Part shown: piece by piece, positions 9,437 through 21,200 of the stretch
How positions within the stretch are numbered: position 1 is the first letter of the stretch
Layout: every line of letters starts with the position of its first letter
From: Melanopsichium pennsylvanicum
Lineage: Eukaryota > Basidiomycota > Ustilaginomycetes > Ustilaginales
Assembly: GCA_900208305.1 (NCBI GenBank)
Contig: OAPG01000018.1
Location: 434,001-498,000 of the forward strand
Direction of reading: 5' to 3'
Length of the DNA: 64,000 nucleotides
Made by a program: the position numbers and the translations under genes
Notes under the pieces: model-generated
The model's input: only the letters and a program-made list of their open reading frames with translations
Databases searched by the model: none
What the model was told of the DNA's origin: nothing

Positions 9437-10939
9437 ATGTCTAGATTTCCTGCCAGAGCCCTTCTCCCTTCTCCATACTACGTCGACCTTCCATTCAACT
9501 CTGCTCAGCGTGATTGCATAGCGTCAAAACTTGGCGCACACGACCAAAGCATGAGTAACATCTCTGAGCAAGGCATCGAAGCGTCCGGCCAAATCGTTTC
9601 CACATCATATCAACCACGTCCAGCTCGAAAACAGGTTTCGTTGTCTAAGTTCAATGCCATCCGAGAAGCATTTAGCGCCCGACCTGAATCCGCAGGCACT
9701 TTTAACATTTGGTACGAAAACTACGCTGGCGTCGATAGGGAACAGAATGAAGCTCAAAAGGCGAAACGCGAGACAAGATGCGATATCGCTCGAGACTCTG
9801 GCTACACGAAGGCAGACATACTTCTCAAAACACAGGCAGCGAGGATGCAACAAGGAATAAGCATCACACCAGACGAAGCCATCTACTGTTGTATTCATTT
9901 CGCACGAGGTTGCTGTCCACATGGAGTAGAATGTAACTTTTTGCATCGACTTCCAAGGACGAACGACTTTCCAAGCCAAGGAAGAGATTGCTTCGGCAGG
10001 GAAAAGCTCGGCAACTATAAAGATGACATGAGTGGAACAGGCTCGCTCTCGAACCTCAATCGCACCCTTTACGTTGGACGAATTCATGAAGAGCACGGTA
10101 TATCTTCGCCCGTCTCGACAAACTCGGCATGGCGTGATGGAGGCAGAACACTAAAAGGAGGGCGCAGTGTCAACGACGTCAAAAAGCATGGTCCACGTCC
10201 CAAGCAGGATCCCAAAACATATCGACCGCAGCACAACTCGGTACGATCAGAAACCGACAATGCCACCGAACGCGTTGTGAGGCGGCATTTTAGCGAATGG
10301 GGAGAGATCGATCGACTGCGCGTACTCACTGGTCGTGCTTGTGCTTTCGTCACGTTCAAGTACGAAGCCAATGCGCAATTTGCAAAGGAAGCAATGCTCA
10401 ATCAATCCCTGGATCACAATGAGATCATCAACGTGCGTTGGGCTTCCGATGACCCAAATCCAGCCGCTCAGAAGCGGAATCAGGAGCAGATGCGAAGAGC
10501 GGGCCAAAGAGCCATTATGGCTGGTATGTCACCGCAAGCCGTCGAAGCACAAAGAGCTCTACATGCGCTTGAGGCGCTTGAGAATCCGGTTGCTTCCAAC
10601 GATGCCAACTCGAAACGCAGAAGGATCGCTCAACAGAGTCAGTACGATGAAGAAGAAATGCGCAGACTGGATGAGGAGAACGAACGTGGATGGGCAGAGA
10701 TAGCTCAGCAGCACCAGCACAGACAGGACGAAATTCCTATACAGGTGCAATCAGTAGTTGTGCCTAGTGCGGCTGGCACTATGCAGAACGGAACGACTTC
10801 ACTGTTGGACTCGGAAACTACATCGAATTTGGCGTCTCTTTGCCAGACGCAGGGGAATTCAGAAGCACCAGCACCAGCAGGATCGACGGGATTGGGCAGT
10901 CTAGCAGCGTATGGCAGTGATAGTGAAGATGAAAGTTGA
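9437..10939 (+). CDS. CWC2: Pre-mRNA splicing factor CWC2 (RBM22-like)
   Basis: RNA-binding component of the spliceosome NineTeen complex that helps hold the catalytic RNA core. In a 500-residue reading from 9437: FNIWYENYAG near 89-98, a C-x7-C-x5-C-x3-H zinc finger (C152, C160, C166, H170), the conserved DCFGREKLGNYKDDM, and an RRM with RNP2-like LYVGRI at 211-216 and RNP1-like ACAFVTFKY at 301-309. VRWASDDPNPAAQKR and a C-terminal LAAYGSDSEDES follow, as in yeast Cwc2. The RRM has a basic insertion of about 55 residues (221-275) between its first strand and first helix. A second in-frame ATG at 9551 would give 462 residues and is an equally possible start. The gene converges on the PAL1-type gene. 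Confidence 0.92.
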   Translation: MSRFPARALLPSPYYVDLPFNSAQRDCIASKLGAHDQSMSNISEQGIEASGQIVSTSYQPRPARKQVSLSKFNAIREAFSARPESAGTFNIWYENYAGVDREQNEAQKAKRETRCDIARDSGYTKADILLKTQAARMQQGISITPDEAIYCCIHFARGCCPHGVECNFLHRLPRTNDFPSQGRDCFGREKLGNYKDDMSGTGSLSNLNRTLYVGRIHEEHGISSPVSTNSAWRDGGRTLKGGRSVNDVKKHGPRPKQDPKTYRPQHNSVRSETDNATERVVRRHFSEWGEIDRLRVLTGRACAFVTFKYEANAQFAKEAMLNQSLDHNEIINVRWASDDPNPAAQKRNQEQMRRAGQRAIMAGMSPQAVEAQRALHALEALENPVASNDANSKRRRIAQQSQYDEEEMRRLDEENERGWAEIAQQHQHRQDEIPIQVQSVVVPSAAGTMQNGTTSLLDSETTSNLASLCQTQGNSEAPAPAGSTGLGSLAAYGSDSEDES

Positions 10940-11149
10940 GTTTCGACCTTCGCGTTTGTTCATCTATGTAATTTGCAACTTGGATGTAATTTTTGAGCCT
11001 TGTTTTGAACAAGCTTGTTGTATTTTTACAGTATCTAAAAAGCTAAAGGGGAAAAAAATGTTTGATAGAATTTGAATTATTTTACTGTAAATTTATTGAA
11101 GAGTATTTTTATTTATGGTTCCAAGTTGTGTAGAATTTGTGTCAGTTTG

Positions 11150-11151
<2 letters not shown>

Positions 11152-11198
<47 letters not shown>
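11152..11198. repeat. Poly(A) tract, 47 bases
   Basis: Uninterrupted run of 47 A on the plus strand, followed 41 bp later by a 22-base T run, so the two are inverted with respect to each other. Confidence 0.95.
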
Positions 11199-11200
<2 letters not shown>

Positions 11201-11206
11201 TGGTAT

Positions 11207-11218
11207 ACAGTATACTGT
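11207..11218. repeat. 12-bp perfect palindrome between A and T runs
   Basis: ACAGTATACTGT is its own reverse complement and lies inside the 41 bp separating the A and T runs. Confidence 0.9.
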
Positions 11219-11239
11219 GAATAAGTTTACGCATTTGGG

Positions 11240-11261
11240 TTTTTTTTTTTTTTTTTTTTTT
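11240..11261. repeat. Poly(T) tract, 22 bases
   Basis: Uninterrupted run of 22 T on the plus strand, the counterpart of the upstream 47-base A run. Confidence 0.95.
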
Positions 11262-11693
11262 GGGAATATAGATTGAGTTGATTGGTATTATTACAATGCA
11301 AGTTCCTCCTCGGTATGGTGTCTTTTGTTCCATTTCACTTGAACCAGCATAACTCAAATGATTTTGTAAGTTGGACCTCATTTATCTCGTTGCGCTGACC
11401 ATTGAATCCGGCAAAAGCACTCAAGCTTGTCAAAATAAAAGGCATTTTCGCAACGTCATCGTGTCAAACCAATGAATACATAAACACATCCACGAACAAT
11501 AAATAGAAGCCAAATGGCAGAGTCCATGATAGATCGAATAGAAAAGCAACATTGAACAAATAAAAATAAACAATCTTTGTGCGAAACGAAAGACTGATTC
11601 AAAATACGTGTTGCTATCACATGTTGGGTTGAATGATCCAAAGAGCGTGACACACGAGTCAAAGAAGGAGCAACAAGCCGAATGACACGAGTC

Positions 11694-13423
11694 TCAAGCA
11701 TAGGCAGCAGGACGCTCGGTCGACTTGGGTGATGACTTCTGTCCCCTCCTCAATTTGTTAAAGAGACTGCCATTCCTGGTCAATCCGCCCTCACCAGCCG
11801 GAGAGCGAGCTTGCCTCGAGTCTCGGGAAGAGGAAATTTGCTCTTGTTCAAAGTAGGATGCGTCGTCGTCGCGTGCGGCTCGGGGTGTGAGGACATCTCG
11901 CTCGTTGGGAGTGACCACATTTCGTCCCGTGCGTCGACCGTAGCTACCGTTCGATACAGCCGCATCGGCGGCAGCAGCACGCGATTCATAAGTCCAAGGT
12001 GCAGGTCCGTTATCGGTTCGAAGGGGCGGTGTGCTGGGCGAGTGCTTGTGCTGTGCTCGTCGACGACGGTCGCGCACCGAGCCGATCTCGATGCCATCCT
12101 CAGGTGCAGGAACGTTGGGGTTCTCTCGCATGCTGCGAATACGCTTGATGAGGCTCTTGGTACGCCTAGGTCCATCCGCCGAGGCGCCACCCGCAGATGC
12201 ATCCCAGTTGGGCTCGGGAAAGGGGCTGGCGCTACCGGCGACGAGTTCGTGTTGGTTGCGCGACGGCTTCTTCTTTCCGGTCATGACGGCTTCCATGTCG
12301 AGGACACTGCTTGCAGCGCTGGTGGTGCCGCTGCGGTCGCCTTGGTTGGCCGAGTATGGGCTGAGCGTATCACGGACGCGTGCCTTGGGTTGGGCAAAGT
12401 CTTGCCATGGTTCGGCACTGACACCCCAGACGTCGGCATTGGGGTTGGAAACGTCGTAGCGGCTTTCGGGAACGTTGGAAGGCTGAGTGTGGTAGCCTTG
12501 CCTACTGCGCCAGATGCGCTCGGCCTCTGCGTCTCGATCGGCATCAATGTCGTCATCGAGAGGAAGCTCTGTGGAAGAGCCTTCTGCATGCATGGACAGA
12601 GAAGGGACGAGAGGAGTGGTTGCGCTTCGAGTGCGACCGCCGGTGGAGTTGATGCCGGGTCGAGCGGCACCCTTTTCGTCGACGGGGCTCTCATCGGCAC
12701 CGAGAGCATCCTGAGGCTTGGCTCGCGAAGTGGTTTTGGCAGCAACTTGACCTCGAGGAAGGCCGGTCATAGGATCGATGTTGGGGTCGAAAGCGCCGAC
12801 GGGAGCTCGCTTGCCCTTGTTCATGTGAGGTGTGCAGGCATCGTACGGTGAGTCGTGGTGGAACACTGTGGAGACGAAACAATGAACATGATGGAAGACG
12901 AGGGTAAGCAAAGGTAGGCAGCGGAAGAGAATACAGCAAACTGGGAAAAAACAAGGTGGTGATAGCTGGACATGGACAACTCACTGCTCGAACCGTTGAT
13001 TCCAGAAAGATCGAGACGATCGATGATGTCCATACGGCTGGTTCTGGCGGCGGTCTTTTTGATCTCGTCATTCATGCGTTTGTCTTTGGCGCGCTTCTTG
13101 GCCTTTTCTTCGGCGGTCTGTCTGCGGAAAGCATTAGCGAATTTGTGAGCCATAGTGTTGCCGGATTTAGCAGGAATCTCGGGAGGTGGTGGAAGGCTTC
13201 GATCCTCGAAAGGGCTTTTGGCGGGCACCATGGTGGGAGGATCTGCGATGGGCAGTGGCTGAAGACCGCTGTAGGACGATTCTGGATCGTAGGACGATTG
13301 GTGGGCGTGTCGAGAGAAACCAGCGGAGCGAGAGTCGTTGGCAGGGTTGGGGCTGACAGTAACAACGTCGGAAAGAGCAGCCAAGACGGCCTGCTTAGAG
13401 GAATGTTGTCGGGATGATGGCAT
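11694..13423 (-). CDS. PAL1: PAL1-family cell morphology protein (2 exons)
   Basis: Pal1 proteins sit at the cell cortex and sites of polarised growth or endocytosis and help maintain cell shape. Exons are 13423-12985 and 12865-11694, separated by a 119-bp intron (donor GTGAGT, acceptor CCACAG). Joining them creates the ATG of M147 across the junction and rebuilds the family core: MDIIDRLDLSGINGSS, then MFHHDSPYDACTPH, then KGKRAPVGAFDP. This matches the Pal1 consensus (D-x-x-D-x-x-D-x-[ST]-G-I, FHHDGPFDAC, PH-x-N, RAPM-x-AF) and strongly supports the splice. The 536-residue product is otherwise Ser/Pro-rich and disordered, with a Lys-rich helix at 100-125 just before the core. The start ATG at 13423 is the first one giving a polar N-terminus; an open frame continues upstream but looks like leader sequence. 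Confidence 0.9.
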
Positions 13424-13649
13424 TGAAAAAGGTGCAGAGAGCAATGCCAAAGAAGGGACGAATCGCGTGTCAAGTGTGGTAATTATGGTGTGGTGGTCAG
13501 AGAAAGGAATGATTGCCAGGTGCGATATGAACACTAGGGATGGCTTAGATGGCTTAGGAGGACAAAGTTGAGACGAGGTTGATGAGGTGCAGTACGTTGC
13601 GGGGGAGGCAAAAAGCGATGCAAGAGCAGACACACACAGTACAGAACAG

Positions 13650-13672
13650 TACAGTAAATTTTAAATTACAGT
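13650..13672. promoter_or_regulatory. Paired TTAC-N-GTAA-type motif
   Basis: TACAGTAA at 13650-13657 and TTACAGT at 13666-13672, starts 16 bp apart, about 230 bp upstream of the PAL1 start codon. Function unknown; see findings. Confidence 0.4.
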
Positions 13673-14076
13673 CAAGTGAGTTTACTGCTGGTGTAGCGTG
13701 GCGATCGTGAGCGGTACTGTGTCAAGTGTGCTGATGTACAGTATTTCTATACTCTATAATGTTAGTTTTCAATTCATTCAAATAATACAAATCGAGTGAT
13801 GCAAAGTCGCGCGAAGAGAGAGATTGTAAGCAAAGCGTCATGAGAGCACAGGTGCAGTAACTTAGCTCATGTTGCGACGTCTGTCAATATAAGCAAACAA
13901 AGAGTGAGAGGCGCGATGTTCAGCTCCAGAGCTGAAAAAGGGGCAGAAAGCGCGAGGATGGAACTTAGTGTGCTGCACAGTGTGTATGAGCGTTTTGCGT
14001 GCATTTCTTAATATCCCAGAACAAAGATAGGTTTACTGTGTTTAAATTGATTTATTCCACTTTGAATTGACTTGCT

Positions 14077-14100
14077 TTACTGTAATTTTAATTTACAGTA
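14077..14100. promoter_or_regulatory. Paired TTAC-N-GTAA-type motif
   Basis: TTACTGTAA at 14077-14085 and TTACAGTA at 14093-14100, starts 16 bp apart. The outer parts form an inverted repeat (TACTGTAA and TTACAGTA). Confidence 0.45.
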
Positions 14101-14245
14101 CAGGGCACGGCACGGCACAAATGCACTCTGGCTCTCCAGCTGCACTGCTCTCTCTGAGTCATTTTTGGCTCTTTAAACCGACTGAAGCCAAGCGCGACAA
14201 CCGAGGCGGTGTGACGCGCCAAGTCACAGCTGTAGCCAATTAAAG

Positions 14246-14282
14246 AAAAAATAAAAATAAAAATAAAAATAAAAATAAAAAA
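14246..14282. repeat. AAAAAT hexamer array
   Basis: About six copies of AAAAAT in the gap between the PAL1-type and FAS genes. Confidence 0.9.
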
Positions 14283-15272
14283 CGGGGGTGATGGACTGTG
14301 GCTGAACAACTGAGCAAGAGACCGAAAGGCCTTATTTTCTGAAATTCGCCGGATCCCACCCAAAGGTGTCTTCAATACTACTAATTCACTTGATCAATCT
14401 CGTTGCATCGGGCACCGATACAGATTCGTGTGGCATTATAACACGGCGAGTTCAACTATCTGGCGGTCTAACACTTTGATAGCATCCGAATCTCCTCGCA
14501 CAAGCTTCGCGAGCCGGCCCTCTACAGCATCGCAAATTGCGCGTTACCTCGAAAGGAGTTCCTCATGTCCAAGCTACTTCGCAATGCTGACCGGTTCACT
14601 CTCGAAAGCATTCTTCTCGAAAGCAGTCTTGGAGAATGCCCGGAACAATGACAAGTCACACCTACAATGCGTACGAGCTTAGCTATTGCCGCTCTCATTC
14701 ATGCACAACTGGCCCGCTTCGCGCCTGCAAAATTATTCATCATAATTGGTATGGGAATCAATCATGACATTCAAAACTCTGACAAAAAGCAAAGGTAACA
14801 AGGAAATCATACGCACTATCTATACGAGGAAGCCACGGGAAGGAATAAATCGCACCAGACCGGTCTACGGCCCAAAGCTGGGAATCGGCCAAGTGGTTGT
14901 AAGGCAAACGGTGACGAATCGCTGCACTCTTCCATCCTAGCGGTTTTGCAAACGGCTCGAACCAGCGATCTGGGTGATAAAAGGAGATGAGGTGAAATGC
15001 AGAACGCGACCAGAGCGATCAAAGACGAGCATCGACGAATGAAGCCATGTTGGCAGCGCCTGAGGCTCGACTGGGCGGCTTGAAATTCAATTGTAGGGCC
15101 GGTTGACGACTCCTTCCCTGCATCGAATCGTAGCGCGCCTGTCCAACTGTGGACTCAGGCCAGTGTGTATGTTGGAAATAGTTGGATGCTGTCAGAATCG
15201 CTCAGATCGAGAATGCCGGGATATGCAATGAGGAGAAGCGGAGAGAGAGAGGTTGAAAGGAGCTTGAAGCGC

Positions 15273-18200
15273 CTAAGCGCTAGGCAAGCGGTGAACAATA
15301 GCCATAGCAGTATCGGCGCCGTGCGAGATCGAGACCAAGAATCGCGAGCCGTTGGCAGCCTTGAGAGCCTCACCGTACAGCTTGACTTGAGGACCCTCAG
15401 CAGTGGGAACGATCTCGACATCCTTGAGCGAAGCACCGGAGCCCTGCGTTCGGACGCCTAGCGACTTAACGACGGCCTCGGCAGCGCAAAAGCGACCGCA
15501 GAACGAAGCCTTGGGGTCAGGCTGAGCTTGGCAGTACTCGATCTCGACATGGGTAAAGTTCCTCGAGACAAAGTTCTCGTTGTCCGAAGGGAAGGTCGAG
15601 ATCTTTTCGCAGTCGATACCGACACCAGCGACGTGGCCCATCATCTTCTGCAGCGACTCCTGCTGAGCAGCCACGTCGGCGGGCTTGGCAGGAACGATCA
15701 CGTCCTCGACGGTAGCGAGCGAAGGCATAGCGGGAAGAGGAGCCTTGAAGCCATAGCTGTCTCCAATTTCGACGGCACGGGCGTTCGAGTTCATCAAGAC
15801 TTGGTCCTCGAGCTCTGCGGGCCAAGGGCGGTTGTCCTTGATGCGGACGAGGTCTTCCTGAGTAAGTGCCGAGTGCATGCGAGTGTAGGTCTGGTGCTGA
15901 CGAATCTTGCGTCGCTCGACATACTCGGCAAAGACCTTGGGCGAGAGACGACCGAGAATGTGAGCGGCGTGGAGCACAAGGATGATACCGCCGACCTGAC
16001 CGAAACCGAACGACGAAACAGCGGCAGCGTTGACGTGGTGGGGAGTGCGGTGGATGGAAGTCGAGTTGTAGAGGAGCATGTCGAACTTCTGCAACTCGGG
16101 CGAGATGTCATCGGCATTGCGATTTCCGCAGACGATGGAAGTGTGGAGCGACTGCATGACACCGTTGAGAGCCCAGGCGGCGGCACCACCCTTGGCATGA
16201 CCACAGAGCCACTTCTGGGCCATGACAGGCACGGCATGACCGGGAGTACGGCCCATGCGGGTGAAGAGCTCCTGGTAGACGTGCGACTCATTCTTGTCGT
16301 TCGCCTTGGTGGCAGTCATGTGGGCAGAGATGACACCAATGTCGTCGGCAGTGAGGTTGAAGCGAGCAAGGGCATGTTGCATGCCGTCGGCACTGCTGAT
16401 CACACCGTGACCAGGGGCGGGGAGCGATCGACCAGCACCGTCGGTGTGGGTGTTGGAGTAAGCGACAATACCTTGGATGGGCATACCAAGCTTGATGGCG
16501 TTGGCGGCGGTGGTGAGCACTTGGACACCGCAACCCTGCGACTCCATGAAACCGGATCGCGAGGTGGAGAAGGGACGCGAGTGCTCCGAGGGCTCTCGGC
16601 CAGCGGCCAATTCCTCCTTTCCGTTCGAGGTGGCCTTCATGTTGGCAAACTCGAACGAACCTTCCTCGGAGAGGTCATCGAAACCACCCGCAAGCATGAG
16701 TTCGGCCTTGCCAGACAAGATGGTCTCGACGGCGACGTCGATCGACTGGAGAGCAGTGGCACAGGCACCGACCACCGTCTTGATAGGACCAGCCGACGAC
16801 ATGACGAGCAAGTTGACCCAGCCGGCAACCGAGTTGATGAAAGTCTCTTGGAGGATATCCTTCTGTACGTCCGTGTCGTTGCGGCGGTCGCGGAACATCT
16901 TGCTGAGCGAGGTCATACCACCCATACCGGAACCGATACAGCTACCGACCTTGCTGGGGTGGATGTGCTTGTAAAGCTCGTAAGGGTCCGAAATACCAGA
17001 GTTGACGAGCGCCTCGGAAGCGCAGACAAGCGCCCAGAGAGTGGTTCGGTCGACCTGTGCAACGATGTCGTCGGGGATGCCGTAGCGCTGACCCGTCCAG
17101 CCGGTTGGGATCTGACCGGCAACGAGACGGTCGAAAGCGACAGCCTTGGGAACAAAGATTCGAGCACCCTTCTTGAGAACGACAAACCAGCCACCGGTGG
17201 AAGCATCTTGCCATGCGTCGACTCTGTCGCCGTGCTCGAGCTTGTACTTGGAGGCTTCTTCGGCAGACACCTCGAGGGGCTCGAGGTCGTGGTTGAGCTC
17301 GATCTCCTGCTGAAATCCTTTGCGGTTGGGGTCGTAGTTGCGGAAGAGCTCGGGTTCGATGAGTCGGATACCCGCGTGTTTGACGATGTGCTCCTCGTAG
17401 TTGGCACGGATGTCCTTGTCATCGACAGGTTCGCCGCTCTTGACATCGACCCAGCCGACGTAGGTCGCTCCAGACTTGAGCTGACCGTCATGATGCTTGA
17501 TCAGGCCCATGATCCAAGCGAGCTCGATGACACCCTCGTTGGTGAGGTGACCGAAGGCCTCCATCTCCCATCGAGTGCGTGACGAACCCCATGGACCGAC
17601 TTCGGCGAAACCGGTGATGACGACGATCTTCTCGAGGTCCATCTCGGAATAGCTCTTGGCAATCTCCCGGTTGAATTCGAGAGTGCCGACCTCGGGGAAG
17701 CGGAAGGTGAAGTTGGATCGGGGGTTGATGTGGACCTTCTTGTGAAGAGCCTCGGCAGCGGAGCCCTTGATGACCTTGAAGTCGGCTGAGTTGTCGGCGA
17801 CAAGAGCACGCTTGGTGGACGAGGCCTCCTGGATGGCGGCACGGAACTTGCCCGTCTGCTCAGCAAGGTCGACAATCTTGTCCATGCCACCGTTGAGGTC
17901 GACGAGGAGAGCCTCGACCTGGCTGACAGCAGAGACGGTGGGAGCCAGGAGACCGAGCAGATTGAAGGCCATCTCGGTGGTCGAGAAGGTTCGGCAGCCG
18001 AGCTTCTCGATCTCCTCGGCGACAGTGTTGGACGAGGACATGAGACCAGTGCCGCGGCACCAGCCGATGATGGCGCCGGTGATGCAGAGGTACTGACCCC
18101 AGGATTCGGACTCCCATCGGTTGAGCAAGGTCTCGAGACCGAGCTTAGACTCGCCGTAGAGACCGTCACCACCGAAAGTACCGTGGTTGGGAGAAAGGGG

Positions 18201-21200
18201 AAGGAGGACCTGCGTAGGTCGAGTGTCAAAGTTGCGGCTGGCCTTCTCGGTCTTGATGGCACCGAGCAATCGGACCAAGTTGGTAAGCATGAGACGGTGA
18301 GCAAGCTCGGATTTGTCGTCAATGCCGTCGATCTCACGGCCGTTCTCGGAGATGGCAGCGAAGGGGACGACAAAATCGAGATCGAGGTCAAGCGAGCCGT
18401 AGATGTACTTGACGAGGTTGTCGACGTCCTGCTTGGAAGCCTGGTTGAAGGGAAGAACGGTGAGCGTGGAGCCACGCGATCCCACCTCCTGGTAGATGCG
18501 CTGGTAGTACTCGACGACGCTGCGGCTGTAGCTGGAGGTGGTGATCACGACACGAGCGCCACCAGCCAAGAGACCCTTGACGACCTCGACACCGATCGAG
18601 GCCTTGCCGACACCGGTCAACAAGGCGTTACGACCCTTGAAGCTGACGCCCTGAGTTGCCATCTCGGCCAAGATATCGAGGTAGACCGAGGTGAGCTTTC
18701 GGCTGAGCTGCCACTGACCAGCGACCTTTCTCTTGACGTGAAGGAAGGGAGTGCGGTCTTCGGCGGGAGGAGCGTCAGAGACAGTAGGTCGCTGCGTGTT
18801 GGAGCTCAAGCGGCGATTACGAGGAGCCTGGCGGACGGGAGCACGAGCCTGACGTGCGGGGCCGAGCGATCGAACGACTTCGCTGTACAAGCTCTTGATG
18901 GTCGCCTTGCTGAGCTTGCTGACAGAAGGCTCGTTGCGGATGAGCGTCCAGAGCTTGGCAACATTCTCCTGTGCCTTGTCGAGGTTGACCTGGCTGCCAG
19001 CACCGAGCAAGCGGCTACCAGCGGCCATCTCCTTGACGTAAGCCTCGAGCTTTCGAACACCGACACGCTTGACTTCGCTGTAGGCGATGTTACCACGGGC
19101 GTCGATCTCGGTGTGAGGAGCAGTGGGCGCGTGAACCTCCTTGTAGACGGCATCCTCGGCGCAGGCCTCGCGACAGTTCTCGATGAGCTGCTGACCATAT
19201 TCCTTGGCAAGGGCGTAGGTAGGGCCCTTGTTGGCGTCGATCTGGTCGATGTGGAACTGCATGTAGCGCAGCAAGCTTGGGTCGGCACGGTTCATGAGCG
19301 TGATGCAACGAGCAGTGATCTCGCGGTCGACGGTGGTGAGACGGCCGTAGATAATGTCGTAGAGCAAGGTCATGGCGTCCTGACGAGCCCAGTTCCAGTA
19401 CGAGCTGAAGTGACGAACCTTCTTCTCGGTGAATTTGGGCATGATACCGTTTGTGTAGAAGTCGCCGTGCTCGGCAGCAATGGCGTCGAGCTGGGCCTGA
19501 GCGGCCTCGAGCTCAGCCTTGGTGCTCTCGGCGAGACGGCCACTGGCACGACCGTCCATGTTGAGGTAGCGCTCAAGCACCTGAATCTGGCGGCGGACGT
19601 GGTCATCCTGCTGAGCTCTGAGCTTGTCGAGCTCCTCGCTGCTGATGGCAACACCACCAGCACCTCCGCCTCCGCCACCGGCGCTAGCCTGGTTGAGGCT
19701 GATGCCGGCGAGACCGGCGTAGGTCTGAGCGACCGAGTCGAGCCAAGCCTTGGCTTCAGCTTCCGAGCCGAGACGCTTAGCAGGCTCCATGGTGATGGCA
19801 ACAAGCAAAGCACCTTCGGTACGCCCAGCGCCAAGACCCCAAGCCTTCTGGAAGTGCGACTTGACAGCGGACAGGTTGAAACCGCCAGGAAGCTTACCAC
19901 CAACCGTACGAGTGATCAAGCTGGAAGTAGTCTTGCCAAGGGTGCCGCTGTAGCCGGCCTGGAGGGCACCACCGAGCTCCTCAAGAGGAAGCTCTTCACC
20001 TCGTTCGGGAAGGTTGCCGAACTCGGCCAAGAGATCAGAGACGAGCTCGTTGCTAAGAACCGACTTACCACCGACAGAGTCCTTGATGGACTTGGAAAGA
20101 GGAACCTCGGAGATGTTTTTCTTGAGCTTCTGAGCCAAGATGGCGCGGACAGTGTCGACAGCCTTGAGAGTTTCGTCGGGCACCTCGGCAGCAGCAGCGC
20201 CACCGGCAGCAGGGGCCGGAGCGGCGGCAACGGGAGCAGGAACGGCTGCGGCAGGGGTAGCAGCAGCGGGAGCCTCCGAAGCAGGGTCAGCCACAGCCTC
20301 GCTCTCGTCATCAGCAAACGAGTAGTAGAGAGCCTCCTTATCCTTGCTGGAGCAGAGCATCACACGCTTGCGGCCCTGCGCAAGGTCGACAGCGGAGTAC
20401 TTGAGTGCCTGTGTACGCTTGGCCATACCTACGAGGGTAGGGCTGGGGCCAAACTCGACGAGGCGCTCAAAGTTGTAGTCGTTGAAGAAGATGTCCTGGG
20501 TCTCGATCCAGCGAACGGGCGAAGCGAATTGGTACGCGAGCAGCTCGACGACGAGGGTGGCAGTGAGCCTCTGAACCTTTTCAGGCGACTCCCACTCGTC
20601 CTTCTCCCAGTTCTTGAGCACCTTGTCGAGACGAGGCGAGTCGGTCTGGGCAAAGATGAGCTCGGCGTACGACTTGGAGAGCTCGAAGGGAGCGGCGACC
20701 AAGTTGGGAATGTAGCGACCGACGAGGAGCTGAGGTCGGATGGCGTCGACGTTGATACGCTTGGAGAGGTACGATCGGAAAGGAGCGACACCGCCAGTGA
20801 GGTAGCGCGAGTGGAAGGGTACGTCGATACCGGGAAGGGGGATGGTGGCGAAACCGCGCTTGAGCTCGATGCGGCCCTTCTTCTCCTCTTCGACAGCCTG
20901 CGAAAGGACCTCGCGAACAATCTCGGCAAGCTTTTCGCGAACCTCCTCGATGGGCATGATCTCGTTCAACTTCTTCAAGTCGATCTTCTGGATCTTGATA
21001 AAGTTGAGTACGTTGCCGAGCGTGGTGAGCGCAACGAGGTCGCCGGCGGTGACGTACTGCTGACCAGCGACGTTGTGGTTGACGATCTGGAGCAGACGAC
21101 CGGACTCCTTGCTGATCGAGTCGACAATCTCGGCAAGAGCCTGGCCAGCGAAGGCAGGGTTGCCCTCGCCGACGATGCGGATGGGATTACAGGCCATCAT

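Larger units (their letters stand above)
10940..11693. other. Convergent intergenic gap with homopolymer tracts
   Basis: About 750 bp between the 3' ends of CWC2 and the PAL1-type gene. It is strongly AT-rich and holds TTACAGTA (11026-11033), TTACTGTAA (11082-11090), a 47-base A run, a 12-bp palindrome and a 22-base T run. No gene is recognisable. Confidence 0.6.
13424..15272. other. Intergenic gap upstream of PAL1 and downstream of FAS
   Basis: About 1.85 kb with no convincing gene. The PAL1 side (13.4-14.3 kb) is AT-rich and contains two paired TTAC-N-GTAA loci and an AAAAAT hexamer array. The FAS side (14.3-15.27 kb) is of more even composition, with only short frames that I do not recognise. 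A tRNA-like A-box word near 14891 was examined and rejected. Confidence 0.5.

Noticed and set aside
14880..14970. tRNA-like sequence with A-box word GGCCAAGTGG and a weak B-box GGCTCGAACC
   Set aside because: No T-stem, no anticodon stem with T33, and the presumed acceptor ends do not pair.
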